A DNA stretch of 64,000 nt from Bilophila sp964538355 (GTDB lineage Bacteria; Desulfobacterota; Desulfovibrionia; Desulfovibrionales; Desulfovibrionaceae), in assembly GCA_964538355.1 (NCBI GenBank), contig CAZIFC010000002.1, positions 124,001 through 188,000 on the forward strand. The letters run 5' to 3'. Under the pieces are notes generated by a model. The model was not told the DNA's origin, did not search any database, and saw only the letters and a program-made list of their open reading frames with translations. The translations under genes and the position numbers were made by a program. Below, piece by piece: positions 24,227 through 33,538 of this stretch (its first letter is position 1; every line of letters starts with the position of its first letter).

Positions 24227-24706
24227 CTATTGCTCCAGGGCCTTCTCCGAAACCAGAATCCTTCGTGCGGCCTTCTCGTTAGGCTGCGTGTCCGTCAGGA
24301 CAAGGCGGTACCCGAAAGAGACGAACAGGGGCTGATACCTGTCTGTCCCCAGATCAAGCGTCACTTCAAGGGGCAAGCCCGCCTCCCGGTTCAAGGGGCG
24401 AGGAACCAGCGAAACTTCCCGCGTGGCGAGCACCCTGCCCCACTCGTCGGAGACATAGACATCCAGACAGATCTCGCCATACCACGAGGCCCAGTCCGGC
24501 AGCTTGTCGACGACGGGATAGGCCTCCGCCACGATACCAAGCCGGTTTTCCACCGGAATCACCTGGTACTGAAACGCAAGGTACCGCATCGACAGCGTCT
24601 GTGAAGCCTCATTCTTCCACGGGTTGCTCGGCAGGTGCCGCACGGACAGCCCCGAACAACCAGCCAGAAGCAGAATGCCAAGCAAGGCGAAAGTACGAAG
24701 ATTCAT
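24227..24706 (-). CDS. Predicted lipoprotein of unknown function
   Basis: A 159-residue exported protein with a short charged N-terminus, a hydrophobic stretch and the lipobox LLLAGCSG, so the mature protein begins at a lipidated Cys. Residue 2 after the Cys is Ser, which favours the outer membrane. The mature part has no recognised domain and reads as alternating beta strands (FQYQVIPVENRLGIVAEAYPV, ICLDVYVSDEWGRVLATREVSLVP). The second ATG (24706) has GGGGA at five bases and is preferred over the first (24718). It lies 114 nt after trmH and could be the last gene of that operon. Confidence 0.8.
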   Translation of the reverse strand: MNLRTFALLGILLLAGCSGLSVRHLPSNPWKNEASQTLSMRYLAFQYQVIPVENRLGIVAEAYPVVDKLPDWASWYGEICLDVYVSDEWGRVLATREVSLVPRPLNREAGLPLEVTLDLGTDRYQPLFVSFGYRLVLTDTQPNEKAARRILVSEKALEQ

Positions 24707-24820
24707 GAGATTCCCCATCAGTAATGCCTGTTGCGGTCATCGAAGGGCGGAACCCCTTTCCGTCCTGTGAGCCATGTCTCTTCTTAGTCAAGATACCGAT
24801 AGAAGGTCAACCGTTTCCGG

Positions 24821-25411
24821 CTATTTCTCTATCCATGCCGCCAGACGCGAGGCCAGCTCTTCCGGCGGATAGCTCGGGCGTTCGTACATCCCCGCGAGCA
24901 CCCGCTGGCGGGACGCCTCCGAAAGGATAATCGCCGCCGCGACCGAGACGTTGAAGCTCTGGATCATGCCGTACATGGGAATGTAGACTTCCCCGTCGAC
25001 CAGCGAGGAAAGCTCCGCCGGCACGCCGCTGTGTTCATTCCCCATGATCACGGCCGTCGGCTTTGTAAAGTCGTAGGCCCCCAGGGGCTTTGCAGCGGGC
25101 GTGCAGCTTGTGGCAAGGATCTGGTGCCCGCCGGCCTTGAGTGCGGCATACATGTCCTCGGCGTTTCTGTGGCGGACGCTTTCCACCCATTTGCGGGCCG
25201 AAGCGGAGCTTTTCTTGCCCAGCTCGGGAAAGGCCGTATCCGTATAGTACAAATGCAACGCCGCAACACCGAACGCATCCGCACTTCTATAGATAGCCGA
25301 AACATTATGTGGATCATGGATATTTGCCAGTACCAGCGTCAAATCCTTCTGACGCCAGCCGAGCACGCGCTCCAGTTTGGCGCGACGGCGTTCGGTGATT
25401 TCTCTCGCCAC
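24821..25411 (-). CDS. trmH: SpoU-family tRNA (Gm18) 2'-O-methyltransferase
   Basis: It uses S-adenosylmethionine to methylate ribose 2'-OH, most likely of G18 in tRNA. The 196 residues carry the three SPOUT motifs: NIHDPHNVSAIYRSADAFG, AVIMGNEHSGVP and IPMYGMIQSFNVSVAAAIIL, which form the trefoil-knot cofactor site. The C-terminal tail (YPPEELASRLAAW) resembles TrmH rather than the rRNA enzyme RlmB, which has an extra N-terminal domain. The start is GTG with AAGGAG upstream. It lies 26 nt after the ABC-F gene in the trmI-ABC-F-trmH operon. Confidence 0.88.
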   Translation of the reverse strand: MAREITERRRAKLERVLGWRQKDLTLVLANIHDPHNVSAIYRSADAFGVAALHLYYTDTAFPELGKKSSASARKWVESVRHRNAEDMYAALKAGGHQILATSCTPAAKPLGAYDFTKPTAVIMGNEHSGVPAELSSLVDGEVYIPMYGMIQSFNVSVAAAIILSEASRQRVLAGMYERPSYPPEELASRLAAWIEK

Positions 25412-25437
25412 GGGATTCTCCTTCTCTTCTTGCGGAA

Positions 25438-27447
25438 TTACAGCTCGTCAGGGCCACTGTTCATGGACAAGGCGGCGCGCTGCGCTTCCAGTTCCGCGAT
25501 CTCCGCTTCCAATTCTCCGAGTTGCTCCAGGGCCTGCTCTCCCGCTTCCTTGAGCTGGCTGAACCGCTTGAGCAATTCCGTCGCCTTCGTTCCGTCCGCA
25601 TAGACTTCGGGATCGGCAAGGGCGGCTTCCACCTCCCCCTGCTCGGTCAGAAGGGCTTCAAACTGCGCCTCGAGCTTGGCATAGGCGTCCTGCTTCGGGC
25701 GCATCTTCTTGTACAGGGCATTGCGCTGCTCGGCCTGCTCACGCTTGAGCCGCTTGAGTTCTTCCCTGTCCAGCGTTTTGCCGGGAGCGGGAGCCTCCGA
25801 AGGGGTTTCCGCCGTCTTTTCCTTGCCGTTCCGGGCGGCGGAAAGGGCCGCGCGCCGGGCGGCATCGTATTGGGCGAACCCTTCCTTGTAAACGGCAATC
25901 CCGTCTTCGGACATGGCCCATGCCTCGTCAGCGACTTCCGACAGCAGATACCGGTCATGCGCGACCATCAAAATCGTGCCGTCAAAGCTGTTCAGAGCCT
26001 CCACCAGAGCTTCCCGGCTTTCGAGATCGAGGTGGTTGGTGGGTTCGTCCAGAACAAGGAAGTTTGCCCGAGCCAGAAACAGCGACGCCAGCACCAAACG
26101 GCTGCGCTCGCCACCGGAGAGGCTGCTGACCTGCCGGTCAAAGTAGTGTTGCCCGAGCAGAAACAGCCCAAGAACGCTCATCAGCTCTTCTTCGGTCATC
26201 CGGGGATCGGACAGGCGGCGGATTTCTCCGAGCACCGTGCCGGAACCGTTCAGCAGTTCCGTCTGGTGCTGGCTGTAATACCCCATTTTGACGAGCGAAC
26301 CCATAACCATGGTTCCGCCCCTGCGCTCCATGCGTCCGGCAAGGATCTTCAGCAGGGTGGACTTGCCACAGCCGTTGTGCCCGACCAGAGCGATACGCTG
26401 TCCCCGGTACAGCGTGAAGGTCAGCGGCGGCCACAGGCTGACGCCGTCCGGGAAGGAAAACGCCAAATCCGCAACCGAAAGGATGGTCTTGTCGGCCTTG
26501 GGCGGTTCCGGCCACTTGAAGCTGAGTTCCTTGCGCTTGGCTTCGGGCCGGAATCCTTCCAGCTCTTTTTCAAGTTTTTTCGCCATCTTCTGACGAGAAC
26601 CAGCTTGCCGGGCCTTGGTTGCCTTGGCTCCGAAACGCCGCACGAAATCCATCTTGCGCTCGATTTCGGCATTCAGACGCTGGGCCTCACGTTCGCGCTG
26701 TTCCTCGATCTCTTCCTGAAACTCCACGAACTGGCTGAACGTCGCCTTGCGGAAAATCGGCTTCGCGCCGCCCAGATACAGCACATGCGTGCCGATCCGG
26801 TCCATGAAGATGCGATCGTGGGCCACGAAGACCAGCGCACCCCGATAATCCATCAGGAAATCTTCCAGCCACTCCACGGCCTCGATATCGAGGTGGTTGG
26901 TGGGTTCGTCGAGCAGCAGGACATCGGCCCCGGCAACAAGCACCCGGGCCAGCTTGGCACGTTCGCGCCAACCGCCGGAAAGCTGCCGGATAGGGAGGAG
27001 CCACTTGCTCTCGTCAAACCCCAGCCCGGAGAGCACGGCCTGCGCCTTGTGCTCGGGGTTGTAGCCGTACATGGCTTCAAGCTCGGCCTGACGTACGCCA
27101 AGCCGGGCAAGGGCGGACTCGTCCCGGGCCGCCGCGGCGGCCTCCCACTGTGACCAGAAGTCATGCCAGTCGGGAAGCACGTCGACGACCCAGCCAAGCA
27201 GGGGCATGTCCAGCACGGACTCGTCGAGATCCTGCTGAACATACCCCACGCGGCAACCGCGCGGCATGATGACGCGCCCGGAATCCGGGGCATCGACATC
27301 GGCCAGAATGCGGATAAGCGTCGACTTGCCGCAGCCGTTCGGGCCGCATACGCAGAGGCGGACGCCGGAATCGATGTCCAGCGAAAAGTCGGACAAGATA
27401 TCCCGGCCCCCAAACGCCTTGGAAAGATTCTGAATGGTTATCTTCAT
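25438..27447 (-). CDS. ABC-F family ribosome-associated ATPase
   Basis: A soluble twin ATPase of 669 residues with no membrane domain, a family that acts on the ribosome E-site in translation. Two nucleotide-binding domains are present: GPNGCGKST with LSGGWRERAKLA and LLLDEPTNHLD, then GHNGCGKST with LSGGERSRLVLA and LVLDEPTNHLD. An arginine/lysine-rich linker (about 240-310) joins them. The C-terminus (about 555-665) is a long coiled coil as in Uup/YheS-type members. It is flanked by two tRNA methyltransferase genes, consistent with a translation role. Confidence 0.93.
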   Translation of the reverse strand: MKITIQNLSKAFGGRDILSDFSLDIDSGVRLCVCGPNGCGKSTLIRILADVDAPDSGRVIMPRGCRVGYVQQDLDESVLDMPLLGWVVDVLPDWHDFWSQWEAAAAARDESALARLGVRQAELEAMYGYNPEHKAQAVLSGLGFDESKWLLPIRQLSGGWRERAKLARVLVAGADVLLLDEPTNHLDIEAVEWLEDFLMDYRGALVFVAHDRIFMDRIGTHVLYLGGAKPIFRKATFSQFVEFQEEIEEQREREAQRLNAEIERKMDFVRRFGAKATKARQAGSRQKMAKKLEKELEGFRPEAKRKELSFKWPEPPKADKTILSVADLAFSFPDGVSLWPPLTFTLYRGQRIALVGHNGCGKSTLLKILAGRMERRGGTMVMGSLVKMGYYSQHQTELLNGSGTVLGEIRRLSDPRMTEEELMSVLGLFLLGQHYFDRQVSSLSGGERSRLVLASLFLARANFLVLDEPTNHLDLESREALVEALNSFDGTILMVAHDRYLLSEVADEAWAMSEDGIAVYKEGFAQYDAARRAALSAARNGKEKTAETPSEAPAPGKTLDREELKRLKREQAEQRNALYKKMRPKQDAYAKLEAQFEALLTEQGEVEAALADPEVYADGTKATELLKRFSQLKEAGEQALEQLGELEAEIAELEAQRAALSMNSGPDEL

Positions 27448-27468
27448 AAGCTCAAGATTGCGCTTCGG

Positions 27469-28359
27469 CTACTCGTCCATCGAGTCGGAACCGGAATCCA
27501 CATCGTCCAGCCCAAGACGTTCGCGGCGGGCGGCTTCCTGCTTGCGCTCGCGGGTGCCGAGCGAGGCGGTGCGGAACTCGTCCCACTTTTCGGAACGTTC
27601 CTGATGGCGGGCAAAAATAAGGAACCCGGTGTGGGCGACCATGCGATCCTCGGGGCGCAGGCGATCCGCAATGGGCTTCCAACGGCGCACAAGGATTTCA
27701 CAAACTTCGATATCGTCAAAAGGCCCCTGCTCCAGCCCCAGCAGCAGCTTGCCGACCTGATCCACGGTGGGCAGCAGGAAGGCCAGCGCAGCCCCGGGAG
27801 CCACGGCGGCAGGAATGTGCTTCAGGTAGTCCCAGGGTGTCCGCACATCAAGGAAAAGCGCATCCGCGCCCGTCACGTCCCCAAAGCCTTCCGCAATGTC
27901 GCGGCAATGCATGGTCACGTTTTTCCCTACGCCAGCCCATTCCAGATTGCGGCGGGCAAGCTTGTGGAACTCTTCCCGGGCCTCAAAGGTGTGGACATGT
28001 CCGGTTTCGCCGGAAAACCACGAGAGGGCCACGGTCAGGCTTCCCGATCCGGTTCCGGCCTCGATGACCGTGCGGTTCGGGCCAACGCCAAGGCGCATGC
28101 AGATGTAGCCGATATCCTTGGGATACAGGATCTGGGTCTGACGCTTGACGCCCTTGACGATGTCGTTGAGCGTGGGTTTCTGGATGCGGTAGGGGACGCC
28201 GAGCGTCGTGCAGACTTCAGAACCAAACGTCGCCTCGACAACATCGGACATCCGCAGGATGCCGTCCTGCGTATGCATGTCCTGGTTTTCCTCAACGCGG
28301 CGCAGGCTCCGCTTCCCCTTCGGGGTGACAATGATCGCGAGATCTCCGTATGCAGGCAT
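27469..28359 (-). CDS. trmI: tRNA (adenine-58-N1)-methyltransferase TrmI
   Basis: It makes m1A58 in the T loop of tRNA. The 296 residues have the SAM-binding Rossmann motif VIEAGTGSGSLTVALSW, the HTFEAREEFHKLARRNLE segment and the substrate motif DALFLDVRTPWDYLKH. The N-terminal beta domain has the typical YPKDIGYICMRLGVGPNRTV lead-in. AAGGAAAG precedes the ATG. It is the first gene of the trmI-ABC-F-trmH operon (21 and 26 nt gaps). The final 40 residues are highly charged and specific to this lineage. Confidence 0.92.
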   Translation of the reverse strand: MPAYGDLAIIVTPKGKRSLRRVEENQDMHTQDGILRMSDVVEATFGSEVCTTLGVPYRIQKPTLNDIVKGVKRQTQILYPKDIGYICMRLGVGPNRTVIEAGTGSGSLTVALSWFSGETGHVHTFEAREEFHKLARRNLEWAGVGKNVTMHCRDIAEGFGDVTGADALFLDVRTPWDYLKHIPAAVAPGAALAFLLPTVDQVGKLLLGLEQGPFDDIEVCEILVRRWKPIADRLRPEDRMVAHTGFLIFARHQERSEKWDEFRTASLGTRERKQEAARRERLGLDDVDSGSDSMDE

Positions 28360-28484
28360 GAACTTTCCTTGGTTTCATTCAATAAAAGACTGTCTATACT
28401 ACAAACGCGCCGAAGCGTACAGAGGGGATAGCCCACAGTCAACCCGAAAGCAATGGAAACTTGCGGCCGCAGGCACGGGAAAGA

Positions 28485-28525
28485 AACGAATCGAGTCCCG
28501 CAACGCACTCGGCCTTGCGGGACTC
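28485..28525 (-). terminator. Terminator of the Na/Pi cotransporter gene
   Basis: An 11-bp stem (GAGTCCCGCAA at 28493-28503, TTGCGGGACTC at 28515-28525) lies about 52 nt after the stop. On the minus strand it is followed by GATTCGTTTCTTTCC. Confidence 0.65.
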
Positions 28526-28577
28526 GGTTTCAATGCACTCCCGGCATCAGGAAATGCCGCGCCGGTTCAATCCTTCA

Positions 28578-30197
28578 TCAGACCTTGGCTCCCCGGGCGG
28601 AACACGAGCCGATGAGGGCCTTGGCGAGGTTGTTGGAGTGGTATCCGATATGTTCAATAATGCCAAGAATATCAACATAGACAAGGCCGGTTTCCGAATC
28701 GCATTCATGCCTGTCCAGACGCTGGATATGGCCGTTGCGAAGCTCCACTTCCATCCCGCGCAGCTTTCCGGCGATGGGGGCGACCTCCCTGGCCTTGCCC
28801 ACATCGTCATTGATGAATCCATCCAGAGCCGTCACGATGGCGTGATGGGCTTCCGCATACATTTCGGCAAGCTCGGTCATGGCCTGCTGCGAGAAATCCT
28901 TCGGGCGATTCTGGCGGTAGGCATAGTATTCCAAGAGCTTCTTGCCATAATCGGCAATGCGCTCGATGTTGCCCGAACTGGAGACGTACAGCGTCAACAC
29001 ACTGGCGGCGTCATCAGAAAGGCCGGCCTGCATGATGTCTTCGCCATAGGCCTTTATCGCCTTGTGGAGATGATCGATCTTGCTTTCCGTCTCCTCAATG
29101 CCGGGGATCAGCTCCTTCTTGTTATTGAAGAAGACTTCCTGAACGGAATCAAGCAGATGAATGGCAAGAAAGCCCATGTACGCGCACTCGTTCTTGACCG
29201 CTTCCACGGCGATCCCCGGGGTGGCCTCGATAAGCTTGGGATCGAGGTACTGCGCGCCCTCAACGGTCTTGTGGGCCTTGTCGGGAAGAATGCGCCGGAT
29301 AAGCGCGGAGAAGGGCTTGACGAAAGGAATAAAGATAAGCGTGTTCAGCACATTGAACAGCGTATGCGCGTTGGCGATCTGGTGTGCGATGCTGGTAGCC
29401 GTCATGGCTATCAGCTCTTGGTAAAACGGCAGTATCGTCAAGAAGATGCAGACGCCTATCACGTTGAACAGGACATGGGCGGCACAGGCCTGCTTGGCGG
29501 TGCGATCCGTCCCGATAGAGGCAAGGACAGCCGTGATGGTCGTACCGATGTTGTCGCCAAGAATGATGGGGATCGCCGCGTGAAGCGGCAAAAGGCCCTG
29601 CACGCCAAGGGCGATGGTCAGACCGACGGTCGCCGCGCTGGACTGCACGAGCAGGGTCAGCAAGGTGCCCGCCATAACGCCCATGAGGGGGTTGTGGCTG
29701 AACATCAGGAAAAGATCTTTCTCGTCACGGAGAAACCGCATGGAGGATTCCATCGTCTGCATGCCCACGAAGAGCAGGCCGAAACCGAGCAAGCCGCTTC
29801 CCGCATATTTCTGGACTTTGGAACGCCCGAAAAACGACAAAAGAACGCCCACGATAATAAACAAGTAGGCATAATCTTGAATCTTGATCGCAAGGATCTG
29901 GCCGGTAACCGTAGTACCGATGTTCGCGCCCATGATAACGCCGATGGCCTGAGTCAACGTCATGAGGCCTGCATCAACGAAACTCACGGTCATGACTGTG
30001 GTTGCGCTGCTACTCTGGATGAGTACGGTAACGCAGGCTCCCACCAGAACACCCATTACCGGGGTTCTGGTCAGTGTTCCGATAAGCTGCCGCAGACGAT
30101 CGCCTGCGATCAGCTGTAAGGCCTCACTGATCAGCTTGATGGCGAAGAGGAAAAGCCCAACGCCGCCAAGAAGCTGGATGACGCTTTGTACAGTCAT
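28578..30197 (-). CDS. Na/Pi cotransporter family protein with PhoU-like tail
   Basis: A predicted inner-membrane sodium-coupled phosphate transporter of 539 residues. Two inverted Na/Pi repeats carry the duplicated signatures LIQSSSATTVM and LVQSSAATVGL, each followed by GANIGTT or GDNIGTT. A cytoplasmic C-terminal helical region (about 345-530) resembles PhoU and probably regulates transport. The frame continues 51 codons upstream, but ATG at 30197 has AAGGAG at eight bases and starts at the first transmembrane segment. It is convergent with nothing and has its own terminator. Confidence 0.92.
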   Translation of the reverse strand: MTVQSVIQLLGGVGLFLFAIKLISEALQLIAGDRLRQLIGTLTRTPVMGVLVGACVTVLIQSSSATTVMTVSFVDAGLMTLTQAIGVIMGANIGTTVTGQILAIKIQDYAYLFIIVGVLLSFFGRSKVQKYAGSGLLGFGLLFVGMQTMESSMRFLRDEKDLFLMFSHNPLMGVMAGTLLTLLVQSSAATVGLTIALGVQGLLPLHAAIPIILGDNIGTTITAVLASIGTDRTAKQACAAHVLFNVIGVCIFLTILPFYQELIAMTATSIAHQIANAHTLFNVLNTLIFIPFVKPFSALIRRILPDKAHKTVEGAQYLDPKLIEATPGIAVEAVKNECAYMGFLAIHLLDSVQEVFFNNKKELIPGIEETESKIDHLHKAIKAYGEDIMQAGLSDDAASVLTLYVSSSGNIERIADYGKKLLEYYAYRQNRPKDFSQQAMTELAEMYAEAHHAIVTALDGFINDDVGKAREVAPIAGKLRGMEVELRNGHIQRLDRHECDSETGLVYVDILGIIEHIGYHSNNLAKALIGSCSARGAKV

Positions 30198-30819
30198 GAA
30201 GACGCTCCTTAGAATTTGCTTCGACTCTTGCCTCATGAAAAGACAAACTGTCAAGGACATTCCTGCCCTGCACGCGCAAATCCGGCTCCGCATCTTCCTT
30301 TTTGCGGACAAACGGGGCTTCCTGAATGCCATTCGCGCAAAACACGCCAAAATCCGATTCCCTGTTCACGGAGGTCTCCACGGGCTGGGGATCTTCTGGA
30401 AAAAGCCATCCCTTCGGCATGGGGAACCGGCCTGATTTATTTATACTGATCCGCCATCCCCTGCGGATGCTGTCCGCACCGCCAGGTCGTCGACGCGCCT
30501 CTCCGGGGGGCCGCCGCTCCGACGGAAAACGAGTCTCCAGCGGTAGGCCGCTTCCACGGATGCCCCACAGCCAGCTTTCCCTCAAAAAAAAGATGGGCAG
30601 GCGCAAGGTTCCCTTTTCCGCTGCCGAGGGCCTGTTGGGAGCAGGCGGCGCACAAAAAAACGCGCCGGACAGCGGGCCGCTGGCAAGCGCGATCTCCATC
30701 CCCCATGAAGAACACCCAAAACCGCCACCGAGTCCGGGGAAGTTTTGGGTGCTCTTGCCCTTGCAAGCGGCAACGCCTCCTTGCCGGGTGCGGGGACATT
30801 CCGTTTTGGGGAAACGCCA
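30198..30819. other. 622-bp intergenic region without a supported gene
   Basis: It lies between the Na/Pi transporter and the M23 peptidase, both on the minus strand. Weak open frames exist on both strands but lack ribosome sites and plausible composition. A TTGACA (30254-30249, minus strand) could be a -35 box for the transporter, though no good -10 accompanies it. The right end holds the M23 terminator. No RNA family (6S, SRP, RNase P, tmRNA) is recognised. Confidence 0.5.
30700..30754 (-). terminator. Terminator-like hairpin of the M23 peptidase gene
   Basis: A 13-bp minus-strand stem with one G-U pair (arms 30754-30742 and 30722-30710, core CACCCAAAAC/GTTTTGGGTG) is found 66 nt past the stop codon, followed by TTCATG only. 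Confidence 0.5.
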
Positions 30820-32247
30820 TCAATCCTCGTCCCTGAACCAGACATCAGGATTGTATCCGGCGGTATCCCCGCCCGCGAGATAGGCATCCACGGCCTGAAC
30901 CACGGCCTTGTACTCAGCCATGCGCCGTGCATCCAGCCCCTGATCCCGCGGGATGATCAGCTTGTCCGGGTTGACGAAACGGCCCTGCCTGCGGATTCGG
31001 AAATCCAGATGCGGGCCGGTCGCCGTGCCGGTCGCCCCCACATAGCCGATGGTCTGCCCCTGCCGGACACGTTTTCCGTCCTTCATGTGCCCGGCATAGC
31101 GGGACATGTGCCCATACAGGGATTCCAATCCGTTATCGTGCCGAATGACAATCTGCTTGCCGTAGCCCCCCGCCCTTCCGATGCTGGTGATCACGCCATC
31201 GCCCACCGCCATGATGGGCGTTCCGGTCGGTGCGCCGTAGTCTATGCCCTGATGGGGGCGCACGGTGCCGAACACCGGATGACGCCGGGCCATGCTGTAT
31301 TTTGAAGTAACCCGCAAAAAGGACAGCGGAGCTTTCAGCAGCTGGCGGTGCAGGCTGTCGCCTTCCGCAGTATAGTAGGCCTCGCGGCCCCGCTCGTTAT
31401 GGAAAAGGTAGGCGGCATGCTGTTTCCGCTGATTGGTGAATTTGGCACCAAGCACCCTGCCATACCCTTCAAAGTCGTTGTCGTGGAACCGTTTTTCAAC
31501 GACGACCTCAAACGAGTCGCCTTCGCGCAGGTCCGTGATGAAATTGATTTCGGAAGCAAAAACAGTGGCGAGGGCAATCGCCAGCGCAACGCTTTCCCCC
31601 TGCTCCGCCACCGATTCCGAAAGGGTGCTGCGTATGGTTCCCCGGACAACCGCCAGAGAGGTCTGGTATGCTGTCTCCTCCAGACGGGCGACAAACCGCC
31701 CCTCCTTCTTCTCGACCACAAGGCTTTTTTCAGGATTGATCTCATAGTGGAAACTCCGGAAAACCCCGGTCCGAGGCTCCCGCACAATGAAAAAGCCCTG
31801 CCCGAAACGTACCCGCTCCAGTGCGTATATCGGCTTTGCCGCGGCAAGCAGCTCGGCGAGATCATTGGAATCCAGCCATTCGCCAAGAATCTTCCCCGCC
31901 GTATCCCCCCGCTGCACCTCGCTGCGGAGGATTTCCCCCTGTTCCGGGTCCTGCTCAACGGTATAGCGGGGGTTGGACTCGTAGATATCCGGTTCCCTGT
32001 CCTCATCCGGCCCACTCTCTTCCGCCTGCCCCTCCGCCGCATCCCTTACGGCATTTGCGGTTCCGTCACTCCGGAACCCGTCCTCGGCGTGCTCGGGTGA
32101 AGGCAGCGACAAGGCCTCTTCCACACAGCCTACCAGCGCGTCCAGCGGCTCGGGAAGCGGAAGGGTTTCGTCGTGAAGCCGCAGCAGCAGGGCTGCACTC
32201 ACAAAAACAAGGCTGAAAGAAATGATACACCACAAAATCCGTCGCAT
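30820..32247 (-). CDS. M23 family murein endopeptidase (MepM-like)
   Basis: A predicted envelope endopeptidase that cuts peptide cross-links of peptidoglycan, 475 residues. N-terminal signal anchor MRRILWCIISFSLVFVSAALL, an acidic linker, a LysM/OapA-like domain (about 105-160), then the C-terminal LytM domain with HQGIDYGAPTGTPI (zinc His and Asp) and LYGHMSRY. The usual HLH zinc motif reads GPHLDFRI here, with Asp for the second His; I recall such variants in other delta/epsilonproteobacteria, where Asp may bind zinc. The start at 32247 is chosen for the signal anchor; its ribosome site is weak and the frame is open 35 codons further upstream. Confidence 0.87.
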   Translation of the reverse strand: MRRILWCIISFSLVFVSAALLLRLHDETLPLPEPLDALVGCVEEALSLPSPEHAEDGFRSDGTANAVRDAAEGQAEESGPDEDREPDIYESNPRYTVEQDPEQGEILRSEVQRGDTAGKILGEWLDSNDLAELLAAAKPIYALERVRFGQGFFIVREPRTGVFRSFHYEINPEKSLVVEKKEGRFVARLEETAYQTSLAVVRGTIRSTLSESVAEQGESVALAIALATVFASEINFITDLREGDSFEVVVEKRFHDNDFEGYGRVLGAKFTNQRKQHAAYLFHNERGREAYYTAEGDSLHRQLLKAPLSFLRVTSKYSMARRHPVFGTVRPHQGIDYGAPTGTPIMAVGDGVITSIGRAGGYGKQIVIRHDNGLESLYGHMSRYAGHMKDGKRVRQGQTIGYVGATGTATGPHLDFRIRRQGRFVNPDKLIIPRDQGLDARRMAEYKAVVQAVDAYLAGGDTAGYNPDVWFRDED

Positions 32248-32378
32248 GGGCAGCAACCTGAAACTTGCGATTGACGAAAGGCCCCGCATCCGCCGGGACA
32301 CCCCCCGGATACGCCCGGAACGTCTTCCGGCACGGCACAAAGGATGCCTCATACGCTTATTTATGCGGACAACCTACC

Positions 32379-32407
32379 GATGCAGGGTAAAAATATTTTT
32401 ACGCATC
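32379..32407. promoter_or_regulatory. Extended palindrome in the divergent M23/ABC promoter region
   Basis: GTAAAAATATTTTTAC (32387-32402) is a perfect 16-bp palindrome. It is nested in outer arms GATGC (32379-32383) and GCATC (32403-32407). It stands in a 355-bp intergenic region (32248-32602) between two divergent transcription units and may be an operator or an RNA hairpin. The rest of this region holds no gene I can support. Confidence 0.45.
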
Positions 32408-32602
32408 CGAAAGCCGCCAGACGCGGCGGCGTAACCTCCCAACATGCCATACGGAAGATTTTTCCTCCGCAGCCGCTCCAAAAAGGGACAGGCTGGATAT
32501 TTCCGGCAATCCGGTGTACCCAAATACTTCGGGTGAAACCTCGCCCGCAGCGTACAGGCAGCCTTTCGGCTTTCTCATACCCTATACCAATACGAGAAAA
32601 AC

Positions 32603-33538
32603 ATGATTCGCCGTCTGGTCGTGATGCTCTCTCTGCTTGTCCTTTCCATCATCCAGCCCGCCCACGGAGCCGCTCTCAAGCTCGGCGTCCTTCCCGCGGC
32701 GGACACCATCGTCCTGCATGTCGCGGCAGACGAGGGGCTTTTCGCCAAACGGGGGCTGGATGTCGAGCTTGTCCCCTTCCAAAGCGCGCTGGAACTTGGC
32801 GCGGCCATGCGCGCGGGCGCATTGAACGGGCATTTCGGAGACATCATCAATGTCCTCATGCAAAACGAGAGCGGCGTGCCGCAGGCTATCATCGCCACAA
32901 CCTCCCACTCCGCTCCCGAAAGCCGCTGTTTCGGCATTGTCGTTTCCCCCAAATCCACGGCGCGCAGCCTTGCCGATCTCAAAGGGAAGGACATCGCCGT
33001 CTCCAGCGCGACCATCATCGATTTCCTGCTGTCCGAGCTTCTCAAGCAGGAGCAGCTTCCCGCGGATGCCCTGAACAGGCAGGATATCCGCCAGATTCCG
33101 GTACGCCTCCAGATGCTGTTGAGCGGACAAATCGAATCCGCACTTCTTCCCGAGCCGCTGGTTTCCCTTGTGGAGGCCAAGGGTGCGCGAACCGTCCTTG
33201 ACGACCGCAGGCTGAACACCCCGCTGGCGGTCATCTCCCTGAAAAGGGACGTTCTTGACGCTCCCGACGGAGCGCAGACCGTGAAGCTGTTCCGCGAAGC
33301 CCTCATCGAGTCCGCCGAACGCATCAATGCGGCCCCCGAAGCCTACCGCCCGGTCATGGAGGCCAAGGGCCTGCTCCCCAAGGGAGCCGCCGCCAGTTAC
33401 CGCATGATCCGCTTTGACATGGAGCGCACCCCCGCAGGCCTGCCCACGGAAAGCGATATCAGGAACTTTGCCGCATGGATGAAGGCAAACCGCATTCTCA
33501 AGAAGGAACCCGCCTACGGGGATGTGGTCTGCCGGTGA
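32603..33538 (+). CDS. ABC transporter substrate-binding protein, NitT/TauT type
   Basis: A periplasmic receptor of 311 residues for an unknown small anion or sulfonate/pyrimidine-like compound. Signal peptide 1-24 (MIRRLVVMLSLLVLSIIQPAHG). The mature part has the NMT1/SsuA-like layout: LKLGVLPAADTIVLHVAADEGLFAKRGLDVELVPF, then the GALNGHFGDIINVLM ligand loop and ADLKGKDIAVSSATI. Unlike most members there is no clear ligand signature to name a substrate. It is the first gene of a six-gene operon with overlapping junctions: receptor, ATPase, AbrB-like protein, permease and two CrcB channels. Confidence 0.88.
   Translation: MIRRLVVMLSLLVLSIIQPAHGAALKLGVLPAADTIVLHVAADEGLFAKRGLDVELVPFQSALELGAAMRAGALNGHFGDIINVLMQNESGVPQAIIATTSHSAPESRCFGIVVSPKSTARSLADLKGKDIAVSSATIIDFLLSELLKQEQLPADALNRQDIRQIPVRLQMLLSGQIESALLPEPLVSLVEAKGARTVLDDRRLNTPLAVISLKRDVLDAPDGAQTVKLFREALIESAERINAAPEAYRPVMEAKGLLPKGAAASYRMIRFDMERTPAGLPTESDIRNFAAWMKANRILKKEPAYGDVVCR

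Noticed and set aside
30124..30699. 191-codon minus-strand frame in the 622-bp gap
   Set aside because: Overlaps the start of the Na/Pi transporter in another frame, has Pro/Arg-rich composition and no ribosome site.
32353..32602. Fluoride or thiamine riboswitch upstream of the ABC-crcB operon
   Set aside because: The conserved cores of either class could not be found; only a palindrome is visible.
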